From contig CM041083.1 in NCBI GenBank assembly GCA_023079485.1, positions 171,361,480 through 171,425,479 on the forward strand: DNA of 64,000 nucleotides, written 5' to 3'. A model generated the notes under the pieces. It had not been told where the DNA came from. It searched no databases and saw only the letters and a program-made list of their open reading frames with translations. Position 1 is the stretch's first letter. Every line of letters starts with the position of its first letter. Position numbers and translations under genes: made by a program. This stretch comes from Archilochus colubris (lineage: Eukaryota > Chordata > Aves > Apodiformes > Trochilidae). Shown here one piece after another: positions 39,863-50,362 of the stretch.

Positions 39863-41620
39863 AGGTTGACAGATTACTTCTTTTTTGTAGTGTTCCATTA
39901 AAAATGTATCCGTACAGATAAAATAATGAGAGTCCTTTAAAACAAACAAACAAAAAAAATCCCTTGTCCTTGTTCTTTTGCCTCTTCATTAGATCACTGT
40001 GTATCTTTTTCCCTGTTTTTAAGAAATCAGAACAGGCTGAGACCAGTCTTTTGGCCACACCAGCATCCTGACATGATTCCTGGACTGCAGATCAGTAGTA
40101 TTTGTATAATGTAGCTCTTTAGCAGCAGTGGGCTGTATTTGCCAATAAATCCTTGCTTACACTTTGCTTTCATGGCAAAAGAATATGTTAAGAGAGAATG
40201 AGCTTATGTCAGGTTTTCAGCTGGGTTTCCAGTGCAAACTGCACCAAGTCTGGCTGGTGCATTATGCTGCTTCTTCACTCATGGTCATGTGTTACGTAGG
40301 TTTAAAAATGTTACTAACATTTAGTTCTTCTCCCTGCACAGCACTGCACACATCTGCCTCTTCAGCTGTGCTGAAACAAAGTGTTTGGCCATGCTGCAGA
40401 CCAGAGCAAGGAATTTAACCAGCTAAAAAAAAAAAAAAAGAAGAGAAAAAAATCTGCATTATTAGATGGATGTGGGGAAGTGCTTACCTCATCTTACTAC
40501 TATGGTATTGTAGAAGCAGGTTACAGCTATTTCTGTACTTCCACTAGAAAACATTCACATGGTGGAAATAGCATTTTGATGTGAAGCAGTGATACAAAAG
40601 GTGAAAATGCAGAGTCTCAGCTAATTTTTTTGCGTGTGCTGTGGCACAGGGGATGTGATTCTGTGATGGTCCCCACTGCTAAAGTGTGGTCCCATAGCAC
40701 AGGCTGTATGGGCACAGCTTCAAGAGGACACCCATTCCACTGGCAGGAACTTGGAAGAAAAAAGCAAATATTGGAGGTTTTCTGATGGATGTTTTGATGT
40801 AAGGTTCATGTTCCTGACTGTATCCTGGCTACTCAAACCCCTGAAAATCTAAAAGCACCACTGTGTGGTTCCCACAGATTTTTGTGATGAGTGAAGTTTG
40901 ATTCAAACTCTGGATGGGTAGGAATACCTTTGCTACGTCACCAGGGACTAAAAAAGTGGTTTTGAGGAAGTAGATGGTAACACCTGGAAGTTTCATCCTA
41001 CTGGAAAGATGTTTCGTTGGAGGGGCACTTTGATGTGTTTCTTTTCAGCAGCATTGAAAGAATTAAAAATAAAATAGATCCCAAGCATTTTCTAAGTCCT
41101 TATCTCAGCCTTTCCTGTTCCTTTCAGAGAGGCCATCAGAGTTGGGAGTAGCTTATGGTGTAGCGTTCCCTCCTCTCTCTCTTTCTCAGGCAGGGGCACT
41201 GTTTCATATTCCTACTTCTGTATGTTGTCTACAACAGTTTCTAGAAAATTCTGTCAAGTTGGTAAAGCACTGCTTCCTTTCATGACAGTGAGGAAAACTC
41301 CATCAAATCCAACTGAAACCTCAAGGGGGAAGTTTATCTCACCTAACTTTTCCTAAGGTTACTCACTTAATCACAACTAACAACACATACTTCTTCCTTA
41401 ATCCTGGGAGAGGGGCACAGAAACTTCCAGAAAACAATTTTTACTATCTCACAGTAGACATCTAAGATGGGCGAACAAGCTTAGAATAGGTATCTGCTTT
41501 TTTACCATTTAGAGTAAAATACAGAGTTGCAGTGGCACTTGGTGGCTGATGCTTGATGTTGTATGAGCTGCAAAACTGCATAAAAAGCATCAAACCATAT
41601 TAGTTGTGTTTTCAACACAG
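39863..41620. other. Unassigned non-coding stretch
   Basis: No gene or large repeat is recognised. An A-rich tract lies at 40425-40451. Confidence 0.3.
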
Positions 41621-41683
41621 AGATTCATAGCTGTTCACTGTAGCCAGAGCAGAGGCTCTGTACTCATTGCTTACCCTGCAGGT
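41621..41683 (+). other. Weak candidate exon
   Basis: Acceptor TTGTGTTTTCAACACAG, 63 nt open in one frame (21 codons, starting RFIAVHCSQSRG, phase 0 to 0), then donor GTAAGT. The splice signals are good. An open frame this short is expected about one time in three by chance, and the protein is not recognised. Confidence 0.15.
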
Positions 41684-41899
41684 GTAAGTATGGTGTCTGT
41701 GGCTTAGAGGAGAGAGGTTCTCAAGACTGATGGTGTGAAACAGTAAGCTGAATGTACAGATGTTAAGTTATATATTTCTTCACCTTCCATTGGGTCTGGT
41801 CAGGAATGTTACTGTTTGATCTCAATTTTTGAAGCTGATAATGATTGGTTTTGGTGAAACTATCTTATATCTACATGACAGCATAAACCATTTTATGAC

Positions 41900-42744
41900 T
41901 GTTTTGGGTTGACCTTGGCTAGCTGCTGGACCCCCCAACCATCCATTCTTTCACTCCTCTTCCTCAGCAGGACAGGGGAGGAAGTAAGATAGACATGCTT
42001 GTGGGTTGAGATATAGGTAATTTGATGAGAAAATCAAAGACCACACACAGAAGGAAAGAAAGAGAAATTTATTCACAACCTACCAGCAGGTTATGTCCAC
42101 CCACTTCATGGGAACCAGGGCCTCAGCAAATGTTTCAGAAGACAAACACATTAATCACAAATGCACCCCCTCTATGGGATGAGGAATAGGGGTTGTGGTC
42201 AGCCTATGACAATCCCTCTCTGCTTTACACTTTCCCCTGGTCCAGCATGGGGTCCCTCCTATGGGATACAGTCCAAGGACTGCTCCAGCATGAGCCCTTT
42301 CCACAGTAGTGGAGTCCTTTGGGAATGGAATGCTCCAGTGTTTGTTGCATGGGCCACAATTCCTGCCAGAAAACTGCTCCAGTGTTGGCTCTCCATAGGC
42401 TGCAGGTAGATGTCTGCTCTAATGGGGTCCTCCAGGACCTGCAAAGGGACGACATTCATTGCCATGGTGTTCACCACAGGCTGCAAGGGAATCTCTGCTC
42501 TAGTACCTTGACCACCTACTCCTCCTCCTTCTGCTCTGATCCTAGTGTCTGCATGGCTGTTTCTCACGTTTTTCTCATTCTTCTATGTCACAGCAGCTGT
42601 GCAGTGTTTTGCCCTCTTTTAAATACATTTTTGTATTTTTTGGTGTCAGCAGGAACTGTGAAGGGGACAGCCCCTGATTTCCCACAGAAGCTACCCCTGC
42701 AGTTCCCCACTATCAAAACCTTGCCACATTCACCTAATACAACA
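41900..42744 (-). mobile_element. Solo LTR of an avian endogenous retrovirus
   Basis: The plus strand opens TGTTTTGGGTTGACC and closes near CCTAATACAACA, so on the minus strand the element begins TG and ends CA. In minus orientation there is a TATA-like box (TATTTAAAAG, about 42614-42628) and a poly(A) signal AATAAA (42068-42073). The middle (42235-42440) is built of imperfect units of roughly 40-50 bp, each around a GCTCCAG(C/T)(A/G)TG motif. From memory the sequence resembles an LTR family common in bird genomes; I do not assign a family name. No gag, pol or env sequence adjoins it, so it is a solo LTR left by recombination between two LTRs. No clear target-site duplication is visible. Confidence 0.8.
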
Positions 42745-42864
42745 ACAAAGGCTCAGAGTTCCTGGGATGTAATTACCTTACATGCACCAGTACAGATGGG
42801 GCCAATTGGCTGGAAAGTGGCTTTGTAGAAAAGGATGAGAGGTTTTGGTATACGCCAAGTTGAA

Positions 42865-43437
42865 ACACAAGCCAGCATTATGCCATTGTAGTAAAAAAGG
42901 CCAAGTAGATGCTTTCCACATAAGTTACAGCTTAACCAACAGGCTGAGAGAAGTGGTTACAAGCCTGTAGTCAGAACTTGTAAAACCACACGTGGAGTAC
43001 CATGTCTAATTTGGGGCTTTCCACTATGAGAAAGATGTTGACAGAATCTGGTAGAGGTCCCCCAAGATGGTCAGGAAGCTGGAGCATGTGACATGTAAGA
43101 AGAGACAGACACCCAAGGTTGTTCAGCCTAAAGAGGAGAGGCCTAAAGATTCTTTCTGCTGTCTTCTGCTAGAGTCGAACTCTTCTCAGAGCAGTAGAAG
43201 AGACAACTCACATGAGTTGAAAAATGATAAAATCTGCTTAGATACAGGGAAAAACCTTTTTCCCATGTGGTGGGTCAAAGGTTGCTGAGAGAAGTGGTGG
43301 GTTTCCATCCCTGGAGATATTTGAAACTCAGAAGGAAAAGGCCCTGAACAATCTGACCTAGACCTGCTTTGAGCAGTGTTGAATCAGGTGATGTCCCAGA
43401 GGTCCCTGCCTATGTCAATTATTTTATGATTCTATGT
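42865..43437 (+). mobile_element. Old, heavily degraded CR1 LINE fragment
   Basis: Follows the CR1 ORF2 end in broken form: CACACGTGGAGTACCATGTC, TCAGGAAGCTGGAGCATGTG, TTGTTCAGCCTAAAGAGGAG, the TTCCATCCCTGGAGATATTT motif, and a tail ATTTTATGATTCTATG. Many indels; one of the oldest copies in the window. Confidence 0.85.
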
Positions 43438-43545
43438 CTTTCTTGAAGCTATAAAAGCTTCACCGTAAATCCCTTATGTTTGATCTCTTGCTCACTGCAA
43501 TTAAATAATATATATAGGACTTGTGCTGTAAGATTCTGAGCCATC

Positions 43546-43722
43546 CTGAGCCACAGGTTGCCCAGGGAGGTTGTGGTTGTTGTTCCCATCCCTGGGAGTG
43601 TTCAAGGCCAGGCTGGATGGGGCTCTGAACAACCTGGTCTGATGGGAAGTGTCCCTGCCCATGCAGGGGGGTTGGAACTGGATGATCTTTAAGGTCCCTG
43701 CCAACCCAAATCATTCTATGAT
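43546..43722 (+). mobile_element. Old CR1 3' fragment
   Basis: Starts at the segment for LPREVV (GCCACAGGTTGCCCAGGGAG), continues through the GTGTCCCTGCCCATGCAGG 3' UTR and ends CAAATCATTCTATGATG. Same older subfamily as the fragment at 19203. Confidence 0.9.
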
Positions 43723-43790
43723 GTTTATAAAGGTATATATTCATTGTACATGCAACACAAATTTCACTATTATTTTGCACTTCTCTTTAG

Positions 43791-43914
43791 GAATGGTCTT
43801 GGAAGAAAAAAATGAGAAAATCTGGAATAACTTTTGCAGGAGGAAAAAAAAAGTCATATATTATACATTACTTAAAGCTACCTGAACCTGAAAGAGAAGA
43901 AGGACACTTTACAG
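43791..43914 (+). other. Candidate exon of an unknown gene
   Basis: Acceptor TTTTGCACTTCTCTTTAG, then 41 open codons with a basic, hydrophilic translation (parts: KKKMRKSGITF, YIIHYLKLPEPEREEGHF), then CAG|GTAGGA. The exit phase (one base left) could join the entry phase of the exon at 47398 but not that of 46665, so at most it is an alternative exon. It lies just after a CR1 tail and may be fortuitous. Confidence 0.18.
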
Positions 43915-44553
43915 GTAGGATCAAGAAGTATATGCCACAGATGAGAGAGAAACTAGAGGGATGGCATGGACTGGCAGTCACAGAATGACACTGTGGCAAG
44001 TGAGATTCTCAGAAATGAGTATGCCACTTGTAGACTCTGGAGGACTACAACCACTGTGTTCTGTTGCATTAGTGAAACAATGGAATTATAATGTAACAAA
44101 TTAATCTGCAATCTTGATTTGGCATTGAAGTGACCAGGAAGTTGAAGGTCCAAAACCTAAAGCATTCAGGAGAAGGATGCCTCTTCTGAACTGTTCTCAG
44201 CTGTGTACACTCCAGCACAATGAGAAGCCTTTAGGTTTTCTAACTGGAACTGGTAGCTATGGAGGAAGACATCCTACTGCCATTACTGTAGGGCATAACC
44301 CCATTCTACTTGCAAACCTTTTTCCTGCACATGAAGACCTACTCTTCTCCCATCAAAAGAAAGAGAGAGGAAGTGTTTGTAAGGAATCTACTATCTTTAT
44401 ATCGTTATATCTTTATGCAGGTATTCATAAGTTAATTAATTACTGCATGGGAGCTTTTCTTATGGAAACAGAGGATCTCAAGTATTAGATGTATGAGGTT
44501 TGCAGAACACTCCTCATTCTGTCTTTATTTTTCTAGTGTTTGCTTTTCCCTAG

Positions 44554-44709
44554 GAAGTTCAGCAATGCCTGACATCCCTTTTTTTTATAATGGACTTTAA
44601 TGATGCTTCTGATGGCAATAGTGTGGAGGATGTTTGGGAAACTAATTTCCATTTTACAACAAGCAAGGAAGATGAAGAGGAAAAACTGATGTCTATGTCC
44701 CTAGTGGAA
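44554..44709 (+). other. Candidate exon, possible start codon at 44590
   Basis: Acceptor TTTGCTTTTCCCTAG, then 52 open codons from phase 0 to phase 0, and a weaker donor GTATGA. From the in-frame ATG at 44590 the peptide is acidic and protein-like (MDFNDASDGNSVEDVWETNF, then SKEDEEEKL). If real it could be the N-terminus of the unidentified plus-strand gene. The donor is not ideal, and in genomic sequence the frame simply stops two codons later. Confidence 0.25.
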
Positions 44710-46664
44710 GTATGATATTGCTTCATGTACCAGAGGATTGCTCTCAGACTTTAGGTGCATCATTTAAAGATGCATTGCTCCTGTTGCTGATTTTAAAAGT
44801 CAATAGCAGCTTTCATTCAAAGTATCTTTTGGCTTTGTAACCTCATCCACAGAGAAATGATCTTAAATTTCTTACTGTAGCACTGCATGAAAAAGAAGTA
44901 CTTAGAATGATTTAAACTCCTTATGTTAACATGAGAGTGGCTGTAGGGATAAGTGATTTACATGCTTTTCTTCTATAGTTCCCTTGCCTTAAATTCTCCC
45001 CTGTTTATTCCATCTTTTCTTTTATCTCACCTTCTTTTGCCATTTCCTTTGTACTTTTACTCTGTCTCATTTCCTCTCTGATGCATTCTGCATAATTTTC
45101 CTGGCACTTTCTCAGCACGGTACCTATTGCCAAAGTGTAATTCAACCCAAGTTAAGTCAGAACTATACAAAGTAGCTGGCAGATGCAGAAAATGAGAAAA
45201 GGTGCTTCTTGCTTTTGGTAAGGAACCAGAGATTTAATATTTCATGGTTTCTGGGAGTTTGCCTGCTTATCTAAATTTTGTCCTTCGGTGTGCCTGAACC
45301 AGCAGTTTCGTCTCCTAGCTGAACAAGCCAGAGGAAGCATCACCCAGAATCCCACGTGGGATTCTCCATTGGAATTTATGTTTCTGCCTTCATGGAGGGT
45401 ACAAATCTCTGGCAGCTGTCACAAGGAAGTGGGGTTTTTAAGCCACCTTTATGTAAATGGTTTTTAGGCTTCATCACACTGTCTGCTGCAGGTTTCCAGT
45501 GGAATCAAAGTCACTGTCTGGATGAGCAAGTTCCTTCTTGGAGGTAGATGGTAGATTTCAAGTACAGGCTTTGATATGACAGAACAAATACACCTAGTGA
45601 GAGGGTGGATCAGGATTAATCAGTTAGGGATTTGGGGAATAATTCTAGCTGGATACATTCTGCTTGAAATGAACCTCAGTGTTAAGCAAATGGCCTGCTT
45701 AAATTAAGCACAAACATTCCACTAATTTTTCCACGATCTTTAAAGAACTGGTATTACTATTCCATTTCTCATTCTATGATCTAGAAAACCTGTATTCACT
45801 GTCTGTATTCACAGTGAACTTGCTTGGTAGTTGAAAATATTATGGTGTGATATGGCTGTGTTTGGAATCTGTGCTAAGGAGTACCCCACGTTGTTGTAGC
45901 AGTATGATACAAGTGTCTGATGCTGATTTATTTTGAGGTTCTGTGGTACCATATGTGTAAGAAATGTAATTATCCTATCAAACACACTGTGTCACTTAAT
46001 TATCCATTTCTGCAAGTGTGACCAAAATGGAAACTGGCAATGGCAGGGATGGAAATACCAGAACCATCATCACAAATAAAGATGCTGAGAGTTCTCTTCT
46101 TTGGTATTATAAAAAACAATTATTGATTTTTCATGTTCTTCCCAGCAATGCCCTTATGTGGTGTAGAGAAAAGTATTTATAGATGTTTTTCCCTCTTTGT
46201 TGAAAAGTTTACAGTGCATAAATTCCTCAGCTGTATAAATCATCTCCAAAGCATACAAACCAATGGATCTATTCTCCATTTGACCAGCTGAGGTCCTCAA
46301 ATGACCCTTCCTCCTTATTTTATCCAACTTCTCTACACTTTGCTACTGTTTATTAAGAGAATTTTTTACTAACACTGCTATAATTTTGCTGATTTTTTGA
46401 GAAAGGAAAGATTGGTCTTGTCAAGTTATTTTTATCAGACAATCAGACCTCACCACATACTGAAAAGATTCTTGGTTCATGGTCATCACTGGTGAAATCT
46501 TTGCTGAGCTGCAACCATTCTTTCACTACTTCTTTTGTAGTTCTGATCCATGATTGAAAGAACTCTCTCAAAAGCAGGAATATTTATCAGGTTGGCTTTT
46601 TGGAGCCTTTCTAAAATGCAGACCAAGCAAAATGCTTTTCTGATTTCCTTTCATATTGTTTTAG

Positions 46665-46828
46665 GAGAAACATTGTTCAAGCAGACACCATAGAAATTAA
46701 AAATTTAATCTCAAAAAGTTGGGATGTGACATCAGGAAGAAAAGGAAGGCTTATAAAGGGAAATGCTGGACAGTTGTTACACCCAGTAGCTCTGCTTTCA
46801 ATTCCCAATCACAGTGTGCTAAGTGACA
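46665..46828 (+). CDS. Likely internal exon of an unidentified plus-strand gene
   Basis: The best splice-bounded open segment outside the plastin exon. Acceptor CTTTCATATTGTTTTAG, one leading base, 54 open codons, one trailing base, then the consensus donor GTAAGT. The peptide is mixed hydrophilic (parts: RNIVQADTIEIKNLISKSWD, SGRKGRLIKGNAGQLLHP, SIPNHSVLSD) with no low complexity and no match to any repeat here. It enters in phase 2 and exits in phase 1, so it joins directly to 47398-47509. I recognise no domain. Human LRRC63 and RUBCNL lie upstream of LCP1, so one of these is a positional guess; I see no leucine-rich repeats. The single frame could still be chance. Confidence 0.42.
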
Positions 46829-46854
46829 GTAAGTGACTGGCATTTGTATTTCAC

Positions 46855-47171
46855 TGTAGTGAAATGAGGCAACCAGGTGCCACTAATTGCCAGGGAGTGA
46901 GCATGAGCTTGTGTCAAGCCCACCTGTGCCTGATTAGGGTGGGCCCCCCACTGTGCATGAGCAGGACCAGGGGGCCAATAAACAACTGACCTCTCTCCAG
47001 ACGTGCTCAGGACTGAGCTGAGCCTGTGCTTCAGGCCTCACCTTTTATTGGCCCCCTGGTCCTGCTCATGCACAGTGGGGGGCCCACCCTAATCAGGCAC
47101 AGGTGGGCTTGACACAAGCTCATGCTCACTCCCTGGCAATTAGTGGCACCTGGTTGCCTCATTTCACTACA
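46855..47171. repeat. Perfect 128-bp inverted repeat (hairpin/foldback element)
   Basis: Left arm 46855-46982 and right arm 47044-47171 are exact reverse complements over 128 bp, separated by a 61-bp loop (46983-47043). The unit starts TGTAGTGAAATGAGGCAACC and ends with its reverse complement, so it begins TG and ends CA. A direct TTTCAC repeat (46849-46854 and 47172-47177) abuts both ends and could be a 6-bp target-site duplication. The left arm contains AATAAA (46977-46982), and TGAGGC at 46865 is matched by GCCTCA at 47035-47040. The unit could therefore be an inverted duplication of a small LTR-like element. It encodes nothing evident. Zero mismatches imply recent origin or gene conversion. 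Confidence 0.97.
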
Positions 47172-47397
47172 TTTCACGCTGTAGCTTCAGTAATGCCTAC
47201 AGTAGTGAGGCATAGCTATGTAAACAGGACTTGTATGAATTAATATTTATTTAATAGATTTGTATGCATTTGTATGAATGTATTGGTTTAATATTTATTT
47301 CCTAGTTCTTCCAGGGCACTTTACTGATGCTAGAAATATAGAATACAGATCCATGACATACTTTGTGAGGGGTAACCATTGTTTTTTCCTTCCTCAG

Positions 47398-47509
47398 GTG
47401 TTCAGTATTTAAACCTTACTAGTCCTGGTGCTCCTCATGACACTCACAAACTGACACCAATGAAGGAGTTTACTGTTTTCTTCAATCTGCTATCTCATCT
47501 TCCATCTGG
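47398..47509 (+). CDS. Likely internal exon of the unidentified plus-strand gene
   Basis: Acceptor TTGTTTTTTCCTTCCTCAG, two leading bases, 36 open codons, two trailing bases, then donor GTAAGA. Peptide parts: [20 protein letters not shown] and [16 protein letters not shown]. The entry phase fits the exit of 46665-46828 (the joined codon is AGT, Ser); the intervening intron is 569 nt and contains the perfect hairpin. The exit fits both 49400-49448 and 60051-60119. The other two frames hit stops within 24 nt. No domain recognised. Confidence 0.38.
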
Positions 47510-47626
47510 GTAAGACAGTTTTTGTTAACTGAGAGTATTACAGCATTTTTAAGCACAAACAAGGATTTCTCTCTTGACCTAAATTATCATCATTTACTAA
47601 TTTCCATTCTAACCATGCAATTAAGC

Positions 47627-48150
47627 CAACACCTCAAGTCCTGTGTCCAGTTCCGGGCCCCTCAGTTGAGGAAGGATATCGAGGTCCTGGAGCAGGTCCA
47701 AAGGAGGGCAACCAGGCTGGTGAAAGGACTCCAGCACAGATCCTATGAGGAGAGGCTGAGGGAGCTGGGGCTGTTCAGCCTGGAGAAGAGGAGGCTCAGG
47801 GGAGACCTCATCACTCTCTACAACTCCCTGAAAGGAGGAGGTAGTCAGGGGGGGGCTGGTCTCTTTTCCCAGGCAACTCTCAGCAAGACAAGAGGACACG
47901 GTCTCAAGTTGTGCCAGGGGAGGTTTAGGTTGGATATTAGAAAGAATTTCTTTACAGAGAGGGTGATCAAGCATTGGAATGGGCTGCCCAAGGAAGTAGT
48001 GGATTCTCCATCCCTGGAGATATTTAAAAAGAGACTGGATGTGGCACTCAGTGCCATGGTCTAGCAACCGCAACAGTGGTTCAAGGGTTGGACTCAATGA
48101 TCTCTGAGGTCCCTTCCAACCCAGCCAATTCTATGATTCTATGATTCTAT
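47627..48150 (+). mobile_element. CR1 LINE, young 5'-truncated copy
   Basis: Begins at the [20 protein letters not shown] segment and is open to the ORF2 stop after LDVALSAMV. Short 3' UTR and a tail of three ATTCTATG-type repeats. If the surrounding gene model is right, it lies in an intron in the sense orientation, about 120 bp after a candidate donor. Confidence 0.97.
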
Positions 48151-48699
48151 ACTTTCTTAGTAGTCTTCTACTAGCAGAAGATTGAAGTACTGAAAGTTAA
48201 TCGTAATGCTTGCTAAAATACCTTGCTATATTTAACCGTACCTACATAAATGCATTTAGTCAGATGTGGCTCATTTTCAGTAAACAGACTTTTTAGCTGA
48301 AAGCATTTTGAGAAAGAATGGCCTTGTGGCTTCCATTATTAGCTCTACTGTCTGCCTTTGTTTTGCAGTAAAAATAGGGATAGTTTTAAAACTTAGTCAC
48401 AACCTGAAAATATGACTGTCTGGGGGAGATTCTGGAGGACAGAAGCAAGAGTCCTTTTCTAGAGGATTTTGGAATGCTAAGACCCAGCTTCATCCCCCTG
48501 GCTTTAGATATTTTACAGAGGGACCCACCTTAACATCTACACAGACTGGAGTGGTCATCTCACTCCTGGAAGAACTGAAGCATAGTTTGGATTCTGAAAA
48601 GAGTCTAAACCATCATACTTTTTCATACTAGGTAAAAAAAATATAAATTAAAAAAAAAAATAAAGGCCTCTACACTGTGTGGAAGTTAGAAATGGTTTG

Positions 48700-48770
48700 A
48701 GCTGCAGGGCTGGAATAGGTGACCTCCAGAGGTCTCATTCAGCTGAAATTATTCTGACTCCATGATTCTC
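48700..48770 (+). mobile_element. CR1 tail remnant
   Basis: GGTGACCTCCAGAGGTCTCA, then a degenerate CATGATTCTC end: the last part of an old CR1 3' UTR, about 70 bp. Confidence 0.65.
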
Positions 48771-49399
48771 TGTCATTTGTGTTTCTAATGCATCACTCTT
48801 TTCTTTTCATTGTAAGTTGGTTTTACTAGAAGACTTCTAGTATCTGGGCATTGCCTATATTAGCTTTATTCCTTATGGCATCAAGAACCTCAGATATATA
48901 AACAGCATAAAATGAAAGCAGATCTGTACATCATGATGCTGTGGACTGTACTTGGATATTGTGTCAGTAAATACACTGGGAAGATTCACTGCACCTTCTA
49001 TCCCCCTTCTTAATCCTGTCATATGTGAGAAGCTCATAAAACAAACTACAAACAAACAAAAAACAGTAAACAACTACTGACTATCTGAGGTAGCTATGAA
49101 TAGAGCCAGCTACTATTTGCAGGAGTCTTGATAATAGCTGCAAGTTGGATACCTGCATGCAAAATATGATCATTCTCTCATTTCAACCATATATGTGTAA
49201 AGTACACTTACATACAGAAAGACAAAAAGATATTTCTCAGCCATGAGGAGTTGTTTTCAAGCAGTATGAAGAGGTGGTGGGATATTAATTAAAACACAGA
49301 TCTGTGGAAGACACCCAGCAGAAACCAGAAAAGGAATTATTCACACATGAGACTGTGTTGCTCTTTCTTACCCTTAATGTTGATGCTCTCTGTGTTCAG

Positions 49400-49448
49400 G
49401 TCTAAGGCATTTCAGCTACACCCACTCTTGTCTTTCAAGTTAACCCAG
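49400..49448 (+). other. Candidate small exon
   Basis: Acceptor TGATGCTCTCTGTGTTCAG, one leading base, 16 codons (SKAFQLHPLLSFKLTQ), then CAG|GTATTT. Its phases (2 in, 0 out) bridge 47398-47509 to 50168. Short enough that an open frame means little alone; the phase fit is the only extra support. Confidence 0.22.
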
Positions 49449-50167
49449 GTATTTAAATTGTAATTTGAAAAACATTGTATGTACGCCTGGGTCTAATATG
49501 TAAAGTGTGCTCTAAAAACCAGAGCATTTTATGTATACCTGCTAACTTGGTTTACTAATTAATCCAATGGGAATTAGGACATTATGTAATGATGGTGAAG
49601 GTAGGATGTGGTGTCAATAGCTTATGGATGCCTGGTTTTCCTTCTTATTGAAGAAAGCTTGAATGTTTGAACACTGAAGGAAACTCTGCATTGCTATCTG
49701 GAGTTCTGAATCTTCTTCTGAATCTTCTGAACAACTTCTTACACCCTTTGTTTTTAAAAAGGTTCAGAACCAACCTCAGAAACTCAGTCATTTGACTTCC
49801 CTTTTCTTCTCTAAAATTAACGTAGAGGAAAGATGCACAAACATCAGAGAAGATATTAAAATAAATATTGGATGAGTGAGTAGTACATAAATAAGTCCTG
49901 TTCCCTTGCCCCCAGTGGAGAACTGTGAGCAATAGATATGCATAGATGGCTCCTAATGAGTAATTCTACAAGTATTAGGATAGTGGAAGTTCATACTTGG
50001 TCCACTCTTTCAAATGAAATTAATGTTGATCAAGGGTTGCTATTAGATAATATGGAGTATATAATGGTTTACAGGCAGGTAGGATCTATTCAAATTTTGA
50101 GTGGGAACCTACACGCAAGAGGGATTTATCAGGTGTGCAAATACTTTCTTCTAATTCATGTTTCTAG

Positions 50168-50362
50168 GATTTTACACTGCCACTTGTCCTTCAGACAAAA
50201 CCTGTGTTGCAGCTCCACGATGTGGCTCTGTGTCACGCCAGTCTCTGCAGGAGGGAGATGGACCTGAAGCTAAAAGCTGAGGCAAAAATTATGGCAGAAT
50301 TGCAGAATAATTTTCTCCTTCTCCACCCCACTCCACTGTACAGCAGACTTTTCAGGTTTTGA
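50168..50362 (+). other. Candidate exon, possibly terminal, with a charged helical stretch
   Basis: Acceptor TTCTTCTAATTCATGTTTCTAG, then 64 codons open in phase 0 to a TGA at 50360-50362. The middle (VALCHASLCRREMDLKLKAE, then KIMAELQNN) has the composition of an amphipathic helix. No good donor occurs before the stop (best is CAG|GTTTTG near 50355), so it would be a last exon or have a weak donor. The preceding 49400 exon ends in phase 0, which fits. A plus-strand frame from a GATTGCTGCAG acceptor (50643 to 50840) is also open downstream but in an incompatible phase. Confidence 0.27.

Noticed and set aside
45316..45408. Possible exon (phase 0 to 2) that would link 44554 to 46665
   Set aside because: The phases fit and the frame is open, but the donor GTACAA is poor and a second frame is open over the same bases, so it is not called.
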